This document shows positions 16,517 to 26,253 of a stretch of DNA of 64,000 nt, piece after piece (position 1 is the first letter of the stretch; every line of letters begins with the position of its first letter). Source of the DNA: Aeromonas media (GTDB lineage Bacteria; Pseudomonadota; Gammaproteobacteria; Enterobacterales; Aeromonadaceae); the NCBI RefSeq assembly GCF_000819985.1, contig NZ_CDBZ01000226.1, forward strand, positions 18,782 to 82,781, given 5' to 3'. Below the pieces are notes generated by a model that was not told the origin of the DNA, made no database searches, and saw only the letters and a list, made by a program, of their open reading frames with translations. The translations under genes were made by a program, and so were the position numbers.

Positions 16517-19500
16517 ATGCGATTTACTGACATATTCATAAAACGGCCGGTGCTGGCGATCTCGCTCAGCTTCCTGATAGCCCTGCTGGGCTTCCAGGCC
16601 ATCTTCAAGATGCAGGTGCGGGAATACCCCGAGGTGATCAACACCGTCATCACGGTCAACACCAGCTACTATGGCGCCAGCTCGGATCTGATCCAGGGCT
16701 TCATCACCCAGCCGCTGGAGCAGGCGGTCGCGCAAGCCGACAACATCGACTTCATGACCTCCTCCAGCCAACTGGGCAGCTCCACGGTGACGGCCTACAT
16801 GAAGCTGAACACCGACCCCAACGCCGCGCTGTCCGACATCCTGGCCAAGGTCAACTCGGTGCGATCCCAGTTGCCCAAAGAGGCGGAAGACCCTTCGGTC
16901 ACCTCCTCCACGGGTTCCACCACGGCGGTGCTCTACATGGGCTTCACCAGCCCTGAGCTGAACTCCAGCCAGATCACCGACTACCTGGAGCGGGTCATCA
17001 AGCCCCAGCTGTTTACCGTAGGCGGGGTGTCCAAGGTGGACCTCTACGGCGGGGTCGAGTTTGCCCTGCGGGTGTGGCTGGATCCGGCCAAGATGGCCGC
17101 CTTCGATCTGACCGCCAGCGACGTGATGACAGTGCTCAACAGCAACAACTATCAGTCCGCCACCGGTCAGGCCACCGGCTATTTCACCCTGTTCAACGGC
17201 AATGCCGAGACCCAGGTCAGCAATACCGATGAACTCAAGCGCCTGGTCGTAGCGACCCGGGATGGCAAGGTGATCCGCCTCTCCGACATCGCCAAAGTGT
17301 CGCTGGAGAAGAGCCACGACATCTATCGCGCCAGCGCCAACGGCCGTGAGGCCGTGGTGCTTGCCATCAACGCCGCGCCGACCGCCAACCCCATCAACAT
17401 CGCCCACGATGTGCTGGAGCTGCTGCCTAGCCTCAAGAGCAACATGCCGAGCACCATGCAGGTCAACATCCTGTATGACTCCACCATCGCCATCAACGAG
17501 TCCATCCACGAGGTCATCAAGACCATACTGGAGGCGGCCGCCATCGTACTGGTGGTGATCACCCTGTTCCTCGGCTCCTTCCGGGCCGTCATCATCCCCA
17601 TCATCACAATCCCGCTGAGTCTCATCGGCGTGGTGATGATGATGGACATGTTCGGTTTCTCCATCAACCTGATGACCCTGCTGGCCATGGTGCTCGCCAT
17701 CGGCCTGGTGGTGGATGACGCCATCGTGGTGCTGGAGAACGTCGACCGCCACATCAAGGAGGGGGAAGAGCCGTTCCGGGCCGCCATCATAGGTACTCGT
17801 GAAATCGCCGTGCCCGTCATCGCCATGACGGTGACCCTGGCTGCGGTGTACGCGCCCATCGCCCTGATGGGGGGCATCACCGGCTCCCTGTTCAAGGAGT
17901 TCGCGCTGACCCTGGCGGGGGCGGTGTTCGTCTCCGGCATCATCGCCCTGACCCTGTCACCCATGATGTGCGCCAAGATGCTCAGGGCCAACGAGACCCC
18001 GAGCAAGTTCGAGAGCACGGTACATCACCTGCTGGATCGGATGACGGCCCGCTACGACAGCATGCTGCATGCCGTGATGCAAAAGCGCATCGTGGTCATC
18101 CTGTTCGCCGTCATCGTGTTCGGCAGCCTGCCGCTGCTGTTCAAGTTCATCCCGAGCGAGCTGGCCCCGTCCGAGGACAAGGGGGTCATGGCCGTGCTGG
18201 GGACGGCGCCGTCCAATGCCAACCTGGACTACATCGAAAACACCATGGCGGACGTGAACAAGGTCCTGGATGACCAGCCCGAGATCGCCTACTCCCAGGT
18301 CTTCTCCGGGGTGTTCAACGCCAACCAGGCCTTCGGCATCGCCTCCATGGTGCCCTGGAGCCAGCGTGAGGCGAGCCAGAAAGAGGTGCTGGATCGAGTG
18401 GCCGGTCTGGTGAAGGACATCCCCGGGATGGCCATCACCACCTTCCAGTTCCCCGAACTGCCGGGGGCCTCCAGCGGCCTGCCCATCCAGTTCGTCATCA
18501 CCACCCCGAACAGCTTCGAAAGCCTGTTCCTGATCGCGGGTGAGATGCTGGCGGCGACCCAGGCCAACGGCCAGTTCGTCTATTCGGATCTCGATCTGAA
18601 CTACGACTCGGCCACCATGAAGATCAGCATCGACAAGGACAAGGCGGGTGCCTACGGCATCACCATGCAGGACATCGGGACCACCATGGGCACCATGATG
18701 GCAGACGGCTACGTCAACCGGATCGATCTGGATGGCCGCTCCTACGAGGTGATCCCGCAGGTGGAACGCAAGTACCGCCTCAACCCCGAGTCCATCAAGG
18801 GTTATTACGTGCGCGCCGCCGACGGCAAGTCGATCCCGCTGGGCAGTCTGATCAAGATTGAAGTGGTTGGCGAGCCCCGCGCCCTGCCCCACTTCAACCA
18901 GCTGAACTCCGCCACCATAGGCGCCGTACCGGCACCGGGTGTGGCCATGGGGGATGCGATCAACTGGTTCAAGGCCACCGCCGAAGAGAAGCTGCCGCAA
19001 GGCTATCGCTACGACTTCATGGGGGAAGCCCGCCAGTTCGTGACCGAAGGCAACGCCCTGTACGCCACCTTCGCACTGGCACTGGCCATCATCTTCCTGG
19101 TGCTGGCCATCCAGTTCGAGTCGGTACGTGATCCTCTGGTGATCATGGTGTCGGTGCCGCTGGCCATCAGCGGGGCGCTGATTGCCCTGGCATGGGGCAT
19201 GGCCACCATGAACATTTACTCCCAGGTGGGTCTCATCACGCTCGTTGGTCTGATCACCAAGCACGGTATTCTGATCTGCGAGGTGGCGAAGGAGGAGCAG
19301 CTGCTGCACGGCATGAACCGGATGCAGGCCGTGATGCAGGCCGCCAAGGTGCGTCTGCGTCCCATCCTGATGACCACGGCGGCCATGATCGCCGGTCTGA
19401 TCCCGCTGCTCTATGCGGCAGGTGCGGGCGCGGCCCAGCGCTTCAGCATCGGCATCGTGATCGTGGCGGGTCTGGCCATCGGCACCCTGTTCACCCTGTT

Positions 19501-19597
19501 CGTGCTGCCGGTGATCTACACCTTCCTGGCCTCCGAACACAAACCGCTGCCGGAATTCGACGAGTCCATTCCGGCCAAGGCAAAGGGAAGTCATTGA
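16517..19597 (+). CDS. RND multidrug efflux permease
   Basis: 1026 residues with the HAE1-family layout: TM1 (VLAISLSFLIALLGFQAIF), a large periplasmic loop, the TM2-6 bundle with GLVVDDAIVVLENVDRH (proton-relay aspartates, motif A), a second loop and the TM7-12 bundle. It exports toxic compounds using the proton gradient. The operon lacks an outer-membrane factor, so it must borrow a TolC-type channel. The arrangement resembles two-gene Vibrio Vex/Vme pumps. Substrates cannot be predicted. It starts 15 bases after the adaptor. Confidence 0.93.
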   Translation: MRFTDIFIKRPVLAISLSFLIALLGFQAIFKMQVREYPEVINTVITVNTSYYGASSDLIQGFITQPLEQAVAQADNIDFMTSSSQLGSSTVTAYMKLNTDPNAALSDILAKVNSVRSQLPKEAEDPSVTSSTGSTTAVLYMGFTSPELNSSQITDYLERVIKPQLFTVGGVSKVDLYGGVEFALRVWLDPAKMAAFDLTASDVMTVLNSNNYQSATGQATGYFTLFNGNAETQVSNTDELKRLVVATRDGKVIRLSDIAKVSLEKSHDIYRASANGREAVVLAINAAPTANPINIAHDVLELLPSLKSNMPSTMQVNILYDSTIAINESIHEVIKTILEAAAIVLVVITLFLGSFRAVIIPIITIPLSLIGVVMMMDMFGFSINLMTLLAMVLAIGLVVDDAIVVLENVDRHIKEGEEPFRAAIIGTREIAVPVIAMTVTLAAVYAPIALMGGITGSLFKEFALTLAGAVFVSGIIALTLSPMMCAKMLRANETPSKFESTVHHLLDRMTARYDSMLHAVMQKRIVVILFAVIVFGSLPLLFKFIPSELAPSEDKGVMAVLGTAPSNANLDYIENTMADVNKVLDDQPEIAYSQVFSGVFNANQAFGIASMVPWSQREASQKEVLDRVAGLVKDIPGMAITTFQFPELPGASSGLPIQFVITTPNSFESLFLIAGEMLAATQANGQFVYSDLDLNYDSATMKISIDKDKAGAYGITMQDIGTTMGTMMADGYVNRIDLDGRSYEVIPQVERKYRLNPESIKGYYVRAADGKSIPLGSLIKIEVVGEPRALPHFNQLNSATIGAVPAPGVAMGDAINWFKATAEEKLPQGYRYDFMGEARQFVTEGNALYATFALALAIIFLVLAIQFESVRDPLVIMVSVPLAISGALIALAWGMATMNIYSQVGLITLVGLITKHGILICEVAKEEQLLHGMNRMQAVMQAAKVRLRPILMTTAAMIAGLIPLLYAAGAGAAQRFSIGIVIVAGLAIGTLFTLFVLPVIYTFLASEHKPLPEFDESIPAKAKGSH

Positions 19598-19615
19598 TCC
19601 TCAGCCAACACCAAC

Positions 19616-19641
19616 AAGGCCCCGAAAGGGGCCTTGTTTTT
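19616..19641 (+). terminator. Rho-independent terminator
   Basis: AAGGCCCC-GAAA-GGGGCCTT is an 8-bp perfect stem with a GAAA tetraloop followed by GTTTTT. It ends the RND operon. Confidence 0.92.
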
Positions 19642-19718
19642 ATCCATTTCATGACCCACGACATGAGTCCATGAAGCAGTTAAACTAAGCCGTTCGCAAT
19701 CCAGACCGCAAGGATGCC

Positions 19719-21677
19719 ATGTCAGGAATCTTCTCCAGGGCCATCGGCCTTAACGGACTCTCTTATCGTCTGCTTTCCTACATTCTGATCTGCAGTACCG
19801 TGCTGGCGCTGGTCATCACGGTGCTGCAGCTCGCCTGGGACTACAACAAGGACGTGACCGTCATCGAGGCCAGCATCGACCAGATCGAGGCCTCCTTCCT
19901 GCAACCCATCTCCGCCAGTCTGTGGAACCTGGATGAGGAGCAGGTCAAGGTGCAGATCGAAGGCATCATGAACCTGCCCAATATGCAGTTCGTCATGGTC
20001 AAGGAGATGCTGGGCAACTCGGAAGTGCCGCTGCTGACCCAGGGTGTGGAGCAGGCGCAATACGACATCTCCCGCGAATTCAGCCTCACCTATCAGGGGG
20101 AAGTGGTCGGCAAGCTGTTCGTCGCCGCCACCCTGGAGCAGGTTTACCAGCGACTGATCGAGAAGTCGGTGCTGATCCTGGTCAGCCAGACCATCAAGAC
20201 CCTGGTCGTCTCGCTCTGCATCCTGGTCATCATCTATTACCTGGTGATCCGTCATATCAACCGCATCGTCAGCTACGCCCAGAAATTGAGCCTGGATCGG
20301 CTGGCGGTGGAACTGACGCTGGAGGGGCGCCCCCTGCCCCGCAAGCATCCGGACGAGTTCGATGCGCTGGCCGCCACCCTCAACCAGATGCGTACCCGCC
20401 TGAACGACGAGTTCACGGCCCGCCATCAGGCGGCGGATCAACTCCAGCAGGAGCGGGACTTCTCCGCCACGCTGATCAACTCGGCCAACATGGTCATCTG
20501 CTGCATGGAACCGGATCTCAACATCGCTAGCATCAACCCGGCCGCCATCCTGCTCACCGGTTACCATCATGAGGAGTTGCTCCAGCACAACTGGCTGGAT
20601 CTCTTCGTCAGCCAGGAGCAGAGGGCCGAGCTGGCAGCCATCCTGTCGGACCAGGGCTCTCTCGATGACAGGGAAATCATCATGCATGACCAGCAGGGCC
20701 ACGAGCTCGTCCTGCAGTGGACCTTCGCCCCCTTCTACGAGGGACCCAATCTCAAGTATCTGATTGGTTTCGGTTATGACATCACCCGTCTGAAGAAGGT
20801 GGAGCGGGAGATCACCCTGTTCAACGAACAGCTGGAAGGCAAGGTGGTGGAGCGTACTCGCAGCCTGAGCGATGCCAACGACCAGCTGGGCAAGGCCTAT
20901 GACGATTTGAAACAGGCGCAGCAGACCCTGGTGGAGTCGGAGAAGATGGCCTCCCTCGGTTCCCTGGTGGCCGGCGTGGCCCACGAGATCAACACTCCCA
21001 TCGGCATCAGCGTGACCGCCTCCTCCTATCTGCAGGAGCAGGTGGCCGACTTCAAGCAGCACCTCGAAGCCAAGCAGTTGTCACGCTCCTATCTCAACGA
21101 GTTCACCCAGAATCTCGACGAGTCGATGCAATTGCTGCAGGGCAACCTGAGGCGAGCCTCCGAGCTCATCGCCAGCTTCAAGCAGGTGGCGGTGGATCAG
21201 TCGTCCGAGGCGCGCTACAACTTCAGCCTCGCCGACAATCTGCATCAGGTGGTGGTCTCCCTCGGCTACAAGCTGAAGAAGGCCCAGTGCGAAGTCGACA
21301 TTCAATGCGATCCCAAGCTGGCCATCTACTCCTTCCCCGGCAGCTTCACCCAGATCTACTCGAACCTGATCCTCAACTCCATCCATCACGGTTTCGACGG
21401 CTGGGACAGGCCCAAGAAGATCACCATCAGGGTGGAGCAGCAGGGTGACGAACTGGTCATCGATTACAGTGACAACGGCCGCGGCATCCCCCCGGAGATA
21501 CTGCCGCGCATCTTCGATCCCTTCGTCACCTCCAAGCGGGGCCAGGGGGGCAGCGGGCTCGGCACCCACATCATCTACAACCTGGTGGTGCAGTTGCTCC
21601 GTGGCCGCATCCATTGCGCCAGCGAACCGGGCCAGGGAGCCCAGTTCCATATTCGCCTCCCCATCCAGCAGAACTGA
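19719..21677 (+). CDS. PAS-containing sensor histidine kinase
   Basis: 652 residues. It has TM1 (about 18-40), a periplasmic sensor of about 105 residues, TM2 (about 152-172, TLVVSLCILVIIYYLVI), a HAMP-like linker, a PAS domain (FSATLINSANMVICCMEPDL), a coiled coil and the kinase core. The H box is GVAHEINTPIG with His422. N box (SNLILNSIHHGF), G1 (DNGRGIP), F box and G2 (GGSGLGTHI) are all present. It has the HWE-unrelated, NtrB-like/HisKA_long style seen in large orphan kinases. No response regulator is adjacent, so its partner must be elsewhere. Confidence 0.9.
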   Translation: MSGIFSRAIGLNGLSYRLLSYILICSTVLALVITVLQLAWDYNKDVTVIEASIDQIEASFLQPISASLWNLDEEQVKVQIEGIMNLPNMQFVMVKEMLGNSEVPLLTQGVEQAQYDISREFSLTYQGEVVGKLFVAATLEQVYQRLIEKSVLILVSQTIKTLVVSLCILVIIYYLVIRHINRIVSYAQKLSLDRLAVELTLEGRPLPRKHPDEFDALAATLNQMRTRLNDEFTARHQAADQLQQERDFSATLINSANMVICCMEPDLNIASINPAAILLTGYHHEELLQHNWLDLFVSQEQRAELAAILSDQGSLDDREIIMHDQQGHELVLQWTFAPFYEGPNLKYLIGFGYDITRLKKVEREITLFNEQLEGKVVERTRSLSDANDQLGKAYDDLKQAQQTLVESEKMASLGSLVAGVAHEINTPIGISVTASSYLQEQVADFKQHLEAKQLSRSYLNEFTQNLDESMQLLQGNLRRASELIASFKQVAVDQSSEARYNFSLADNLHQVVVSLGYKLKKAQCEVDIQCDPKLAIYSFPGSFTQIYSNLILNSIHHGFDGWDRPKKITIRVEQQGDELVIDYSDNGRGIPPEILPRIFDPFVTSKRGQGGSGLGTHIIYNLVVQLLRGRIHCASEPGQGAQFHIRLPIQQN

Positions 21678-21753
21678 GCGTCGGCTCTTGTGAGCCGGCC
21701 ACTTTGTCCCCATCATGCTGTGATTGCATTCTTAACGAGCGGAGAACCTCGCA

Positions 21754-23103
21754 ATGGCACAGCATTTTGACTATATCGCCATCGGCGGCGGCAGCGGCGG
21801 CATCGCCTCGGCCAACCGGGCTGCCATGTATGGCAAGAAAGTCGCCCTGATTGAAGCCAAAGAGCTGGGGGGTACCTGTGTCAACGTCGGCTGCGTGCCG
21901 AAGAAGGCCATGTGGTATGCCGGCCAGATCGCCGATGCCCTGAGGTATGGATCCGACTACGGCTTCGATACCACCCTCAATCACTTCAGCTGGGCCAGGC
22001 TGGTCGAGTCCCGTCAGGCCTACATCGGCCGCATCCACAAGTCCTATGAGAACGTGCTGGGCAAGAACCAGATCACCGTCATCAAGGGCTTTGCCCGTTT
22101 CGTCAGCAGCAACACCATCGAGGTTGATGGCGAGCAGTACAGCGCCGATCACATACTGATCGCCACCGGCGGCCGCCCCGAGGTTCCGACCATACCAGGT
22201 GCTGAATTCGGCATCGACTCCGACGGCTTCTTCGAGCTGCAAGCCCAACCCAAGCGGGTCGCCGTGGTCGGCGCCGGCTATATCGCCGTGGAGATCGCCG
22301 GCGTGATGCAGGCACTCGGCTCCGAGACCCACCTGGTGGTGCGCAAGCATGCGCCGCTGCGCAACTTCGATCCCATGATCCACGAGACCCTGGTGGAGAT
22401 CATGGCCCAGGAAGGGCCCAGGCTGCACACCCACGCCGTGCCCAAGGCCGTGGTCAAGAACGCCGACGACAGCCTGACCCTGCAACTGGAAGATGGCCGC
22501 CATCTCACGGTGGACTGCCTGATCTGGGCCATCGGCCGCGTGCCCGCCACCGACAACCTCAATCTGGCCGCCACCGGCATCACCCTGGACGAGCAGGGCT
22601 TCATCCCGACCGACAAGTTCCAGAACACCGCCGTCGCCAACCTCTATGCGGTGGGTGACAACACGGGGCGCATCCAGCTCACCCCGGTGGCCGTCGCGGC
22701 CGGTCGTCGCCTCTCGGAGCGGCTGTTCAACAACAAGCCGAACGAGCACCTCAACTACGATCTGGTACCGACCGTGGTGTTCAGCCACCCGCCCATCGGC
22801 ACCATAGGGCTGACCGAGCCGGAAGCCATCGCCGAATATGGCGAGAGCCAGGTGAAGGTCTACCGCAGCCAGTTCACCGCCATGTATTCGGCCCTGACCC
22901 AGCATCGCCAGCCCACCCGGATGAAGCTGGTCTGTGTCGGGCCGGAGGAGAAGGTGGTCGGCCTGCACGGCATCGGTTTTGCGATGGACGAGATACTGCA
23001 AGGTTTCGGTGTCGCCATGAAGATGGGTGCCACCAAGGCAGACTTCGACAACTGTGTCGCCATTCATCCGACCAGCGCGGAAGAGTTTGTTACCCTTAGG
23101 TAG
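21754..23103 (+). CDS. gor: Glutathione-disulfide reductase, 3' end rebuilt by an integrated element
   Basis: 449 residues. FAD-binding GGGSGG at 11-16, the redox pair in GGTCVNVGC (Cys42/Cys47), the NADPH-binding [15 protein letters not shown] and a C-terminal dimer domain with AIHPTSAEE identify Gor. It reduces GSSG to GSH with NADPH in the cytosol. The last codons (VTLR-stop) come from the left end of the integrated element. The displaced original 3' end, reading FVTMR-stop, starts at 31286. The protein therefore keeps its length and only changes Met to Leu near its end. Confidence 0.97.
   Translation: MAQHFDYIAIGGGSGGIASANRAAMYGKKVALIEAKELGGTCVNVGCVPKKAMWYAGQIADALRYGSDYGFDTTLNHFSWARLVESRQAYIGRIHKSYENVLGKNQITVIKGFARFVSSNTIEVDGEQYSADHILIATGGRPEVPTIPGAEFGIDSDGFFELQAQPKRVAVVGAGYIAVEIAGVMQALGSETHLVVRKHAPLRNFDPMIHETLVEIMAQEGPRLHTHAVPKAVVKNADDSLTLQLEDGRHLTVDCLIWAIGRVPATDNLNLAATGITLDEQGFIPTDKFQNTAVANLYAVGDNTGRIQLTPVAVAAGRRLSERLFNNKPNEHLNYDLVPTVVFSHPPIGTIGLTEPEAIAEYGESQVKVYRSQFTAMYSALTQHRQPTRMKLVCVGPEEKVVGLHGIGFAMDEILQGFGVAMKMGATKADFDNCVAIHPTSAEEFVTLR
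23084..23090 (+). repeat. Left core site (attL) in gor
   Basis: AGTTTGT spans the codons before V-T-L-R of gor. It is repeated at 31284-31290, where the original gor codons V-T-M-R follow. These are the limits within which the crossover took place. Confidence 0.75.
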
Positions 23104-23119
23104 CGGTGTAGGAAAAGCA

Positions 23120-23143
23120 ACCCACACACATAAGTAAATCTGG
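23120..23143 (+). repeat. Left terminal inverted repeat of the element
   Basis: ACCCACACACATA, then a spacer, then TCTGG. It matches the complement of 31263-31283 (ACCTACACACATATAG then TCTGG) with one substitution and a 3-base length difference. It lies 30 bases inside the left core, whereas the right copy abuts its core, so the two ends are built asymmetrically. Confidence 0.65.
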
Positions 23144-23203
23144 AAAAGGCCCTGCCACCGTCTATACTGTATGTATGGTCAGTGGCATCTTCTAGGTAGA
23201 TTT

Positions 23204-24529
23204 ATGTCCTATCTCATTTCTTCAGCAGACGTATGCACCAAAACTAAGCTTAAAACCGATGCCCAAGGCGCGTTGTCTTGCGATCCCATCAGTGGCAACA
23301 TTGGCTCCTTGCCCACCCTGTTTACCCAGGATGGCACCTTTAATCACGAAGCGAACAGCTACCTGTTCTATCAAAAGGCCATTAATCAAGCCAAAGACCT
23401 CTCTTCTTGTGCCAAAGCTCTTTACGCCTACTATCAGTTCCTTGAAGATAACGGCTTGACTTGGGATCACTTCCCGCCAGTAAAGCGTTTAAAGCCTACA
23501 TACCAGTTTCGCTCTCATTTATTGAAACAAGTCAAACTTGAAGAGCTGGCAAAAAGCACTGCAAGTGTGCGCATGAACCATGTAGTGAATTACTACAAGT
23601 GGTTGATGCACGATGGCTACCTCAGAATCAAGAATGAGAAGGAAGCGCCCTTTAAAATTGAATTTGTCTCTGTCAAAAATACAGGGATGCTGGCACATCT
23701 CTCCCCTACCTATAACGTGCAAACCAGCGATTTGAGGATAAAAGTTGCACGTGACGCGAACAGCAAAAACGTTCGCCCCTTATCTCCATTAAGTCGTGAA
23801 TCATTGGCTATCTTGACCCAGCATTTACCACAAACAGCAGAGGAACTGCGTTTACAAGTGCTGCTATCTATTGATACTGGGCTACGCATTAATGAAGTCG
23901 CAACATTAACCATTGATGCTCTAAATACGGCCACGCCACTGGCTGAAAGCCAACACCGTTATGAACTATTGCTCTCACCACAAGCAACTGGTGTTCAAAC
24001 CAAATATAGTAAATCAAGACAGATTGAAATCTCAGCGCAATTGTTGGCAGTGTTGAATGAATATCGAGCCTCAGAGCGCCGCCTAAAACGCTTAACCAAA
24101 CTCTACGAAAAAATTGAGCTCTTGACCGCTCCCCAAGCATCTTTTCATCAAGCGGCTATAGATACTCTTCAATGGTGCAAAAAGCACGAACCACTTTTTG
24201 TCAGCAACCAAGGAAATCCCGTAACCGCTAAATCCATCGAGGCTCGCTGGACAGAGTTCAGGACTCAGCTCAAACAGGTTCATCCATCATTTACACATCG
24301 CTTTCATGATCTGCGTTCCACCTACGGCACCTATCGTCTCAATGATCTGTTGGAAGCTAATTTTCCAGCCGTGGAGTGTATGGAGCTGCTAATGGGCTGG
24401 ATGGGACACAAAAACGAGTCCACCACTTGGAAATATCTACGTTTCTTAAAACAGAAAGAGGCGTTCAAAGTAAAATTTGGGATGCTCGATAGCATCATGC
24501 ATGAGGCGTTGGGTGGTAACGATGAATAA
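23204..24529 (+). CDS. Tyrosine recombinase (IntA-like)
   Basis: 441 residues. The catalytic set is complete: Arg228 in DTGLRINEVATL, His368 and Arg371 in HRFHDLRSTYG, His402 in GWMGHKNEST and Tyr411 in TWKYLRF. An N-terminal core-binding (SAM-like) domain precedes it. The enzyme should cut and rejoin DNA at the element ends. Start 23204 is chosen for AGG seven bases upstream and a hydrophilic N-terminus; an upstream in-frame ATG at 23171 lies among the end repeats. It overlaps the next gene by 8 bases, so the recombinases are made together. Confidence 0.88.
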   Translation: MSYLISSADVCTKTKLKTDAQGALSCDPISGNIGSLPTLFTQDGTFNHEANSYLFYQKAINQAKDLSSCAKALYAYYQFLEDNGLTWDHFPPVKRLKPTYQFRSHLLKQVKLEELAKSTASVRMNHVVNYYKWLMHDGYLRIKNEKEAPFKIEFVSVKNTGMLAHLSPTYNVQTSDLRIKVARDANSKNVRPLSPLSRESLAILTQHLPQTAEELRLQVLLSIDTGLRINEVATLTIDALNTATPLAESQHRYELLLSPQATGVQTKYSKSRQIEISAQLLAVLNEYRASERRLKRLTKLYEKIELLTAPQASFHQAAIDTLQWCKKHEPLFVSNQGNPVTAKSIEARWTEFRTQLKQVHPSFTHRFHDLRSTYGTYRLNDLLEANFPAVECMELLMGWMGHKNESTTWKYLRFLKQKEAFKVKFGMLDSIMHEALGGNDE

Positions 24530-26249
24530 TGTTACCTACATCAGTGGTTGGAATCCCAAGTTGTGTATTCAGCTTGATGACTACAGGGCTGACTTCAATC
24601 GCTGCCTTTTCAAGGGATTACCTTCGACCGTAGCATTGCAACAAGGTGGGCAATTTAACGAGGCCGACCGCAAGCAAATTATTTACCAATTGAAGTCACA
24701 GTTCGACGAAAAAATTGAAGAGGGCGGCAGTCTAGCCTCACATAAAACTATATTTGTACAAACTGCTCAGTATCTAAAATGGTGTGACGAGCATAATACA
24801 CCTGCATTTACCCAGCGATCTTTAGAAGGCTATATGTCTTATATGGATACTAAAGTGATGCTAGGACAATACAAAGGAAATAGCTATAAAAAAACCCGCT
24901 CAGTCATGGTCACGTTATTTACTAAGTATCTAGAACTACCGACAAGTTATTTCGATAGAATAGTGATCAGAGACGGGAGCGATTGTGAGCCATTTGAAGC
25001 CTACAGTCGCAGCGATCTAAATCAACTGCTGCCATTTCTAAGGTCGCTGTTTAAGCAAACCTATCAACAGTTCATCCAAAACCCAGAAAAACATATTAAC
25101 AGTAGCTTCAAAACAAAAACGATGACGTTTCAGTGGCAAGGGCAGCAGTACCCGCTAGCCATAGGAATAACAAAAATGATGTGCGCAGCGACCTACTTAC
25201 TGTCTTACTACACTTACGCCAACACCAGTGATTTGTTCAAACTCAAACAGCCGAACAACGCCTCAACAAAGGCTGGTGAAGTGTGGTACACCATGCCAGC
25301 GTTTAAGCGTCGTGCGTTTAAAACCATCCAACTTGAGATGGGTGGACATGAATTAGAAATCCCCAAGTATGCCTTGGATTTTTTTGATAAATTGCTGGCT
25401 GCATCCAAATGTATCCATGATGGTGAAAACGCCACTTTGCTGCAAACGGTTATCTCAAAAAAAACACAACCTTTAACATCAAAGGTGCTAGAGACCTTCC
25501 TGAGTATATGGGTCGAAAAGCACTTTACCTTTACCGATCAAACTAACCGCCGCTTACGGCCAGTCATAAGCCGTTTTCGCGAAACAGGAGCACAGTTAAC
25601 AGCTTACCACCAAGGTGACTTGGCTAACGATCTCATGCTCAACAATACCCCTAAAACGCGCAAAAAACATTATAGCGAAGGGAGTAAAATCGCTAACAAT
25701 GGCATGATGCAAGATACTATTTCCATTCGTGAGGCGCAGATAAAAAATAAGATTGACGTAAAAGAGGCACAGAAAAGCTTAGGGATTGAGGTACTAGTTA
25801 TTGATGCGGAATATAATGTCAACCTCCCTAATTTAAGTCGAACACCCAACGGTGGAAGTTGTAAGGCCCCCTTTGGCGAAAGGTCTGATAAATACTCACG
25901 CAAAGCGCAACAGCATGGACTACTAAAAGAGGGGGAGCGTTTAGCCTGCGCAGATCTGCTAGCTTGCTTCGGCTGCCCTGACCAAGTAATAGTTCAGTCT
26001 GTTTCTGACATTTGGTGTTTACTGTCGTTTAAGGCATGTATTGAGGAGTCGCTGTATCTACATTTGGATGCCAGCCACTACCGAAAAAATTTCCAGAAAA
26101 TCATTAACTTTATAGATATAAACATATGTCCGACCATCAATAAAAAGATACTAAAGCAAGCCGAAGAAAAGTTAAACGACGAAGGTTTACACCCAGCCTG
26201 GGACGACAGTGCATATCTGTTAAATCTGCTACCCCCACCCAGAAGGTAA
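24522..26249 (+). CDS. Recombinase-fold protein lacking catalytic residues (Tfp-like)
   Basis: 575 residues. It aligns in outline with tyrosine recombinases but the active site is broken. The box I Arg region reads YYTYANTSDL without Arg. Box II reads RPVISRFRETGAQ, so the first His is missing. Box III reads NNTPKTRKKHY, with Asn in place of His; only the Tyr384 position is kept. The C-terminal part has a cysteine cluster (CADLLACFGC). By analogy with Tfp of circularizing integrative elements and TnpB of Tn554 it may be a structural or regulatory subunit. GGTGG precedes the ATG, which overlaps intA by 8 bases. Confidence 0.72.
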   Translation: MNNVTYISGWNPKLCIQLDDYRADFNRCLFKGLPSTVALQQGGQFNEADRKQIIYQLKSQFDEKIEEGGSLASHKTIFVQTAQYLKWCDEHNTPAFTQRSLEGYMSYMDTKVMLGQYKGNSYKKTRSVMVTLFTKYLELPTSYFDRIVIRDGSDCEPFEAYSRSDLNQLLPFLRSLFKQTYQQFIQNPEKHINSSFKTKTMTFQWQGQQYPLAIGITKMMCAATYLLSYYTYANTSDLFKLKQPNNASTKAGEVWYTMPAFKRRAFKTIQLEMGGHELEIPKYALDFFDKLLAASKCIHDGENATLLQTVISKKTQPLTSKVLETFLSIWVEKHFTFTDQTNRRLRPVISRFRETGAQLTAYHQGDLANDLMLNNTPKTRKKHYSEGSKIANNGMMQDTISIREAQIKNKIDVKEAQKSLGIEVLVIDAEYNVNLPNLSRTPNGGSCKAPFGERSDKYSRKAQQHGLLKEGERLACADLLACFGCPDQVIVQSVSDIWCLLSFKACIEESLYLHLDASHYRKNFQKIINFIDINICPTINKKILKQAEEKLNDEGLHPAWDDSAYLLNLLPPPRR

Positions 26250-26253
26250 AACA

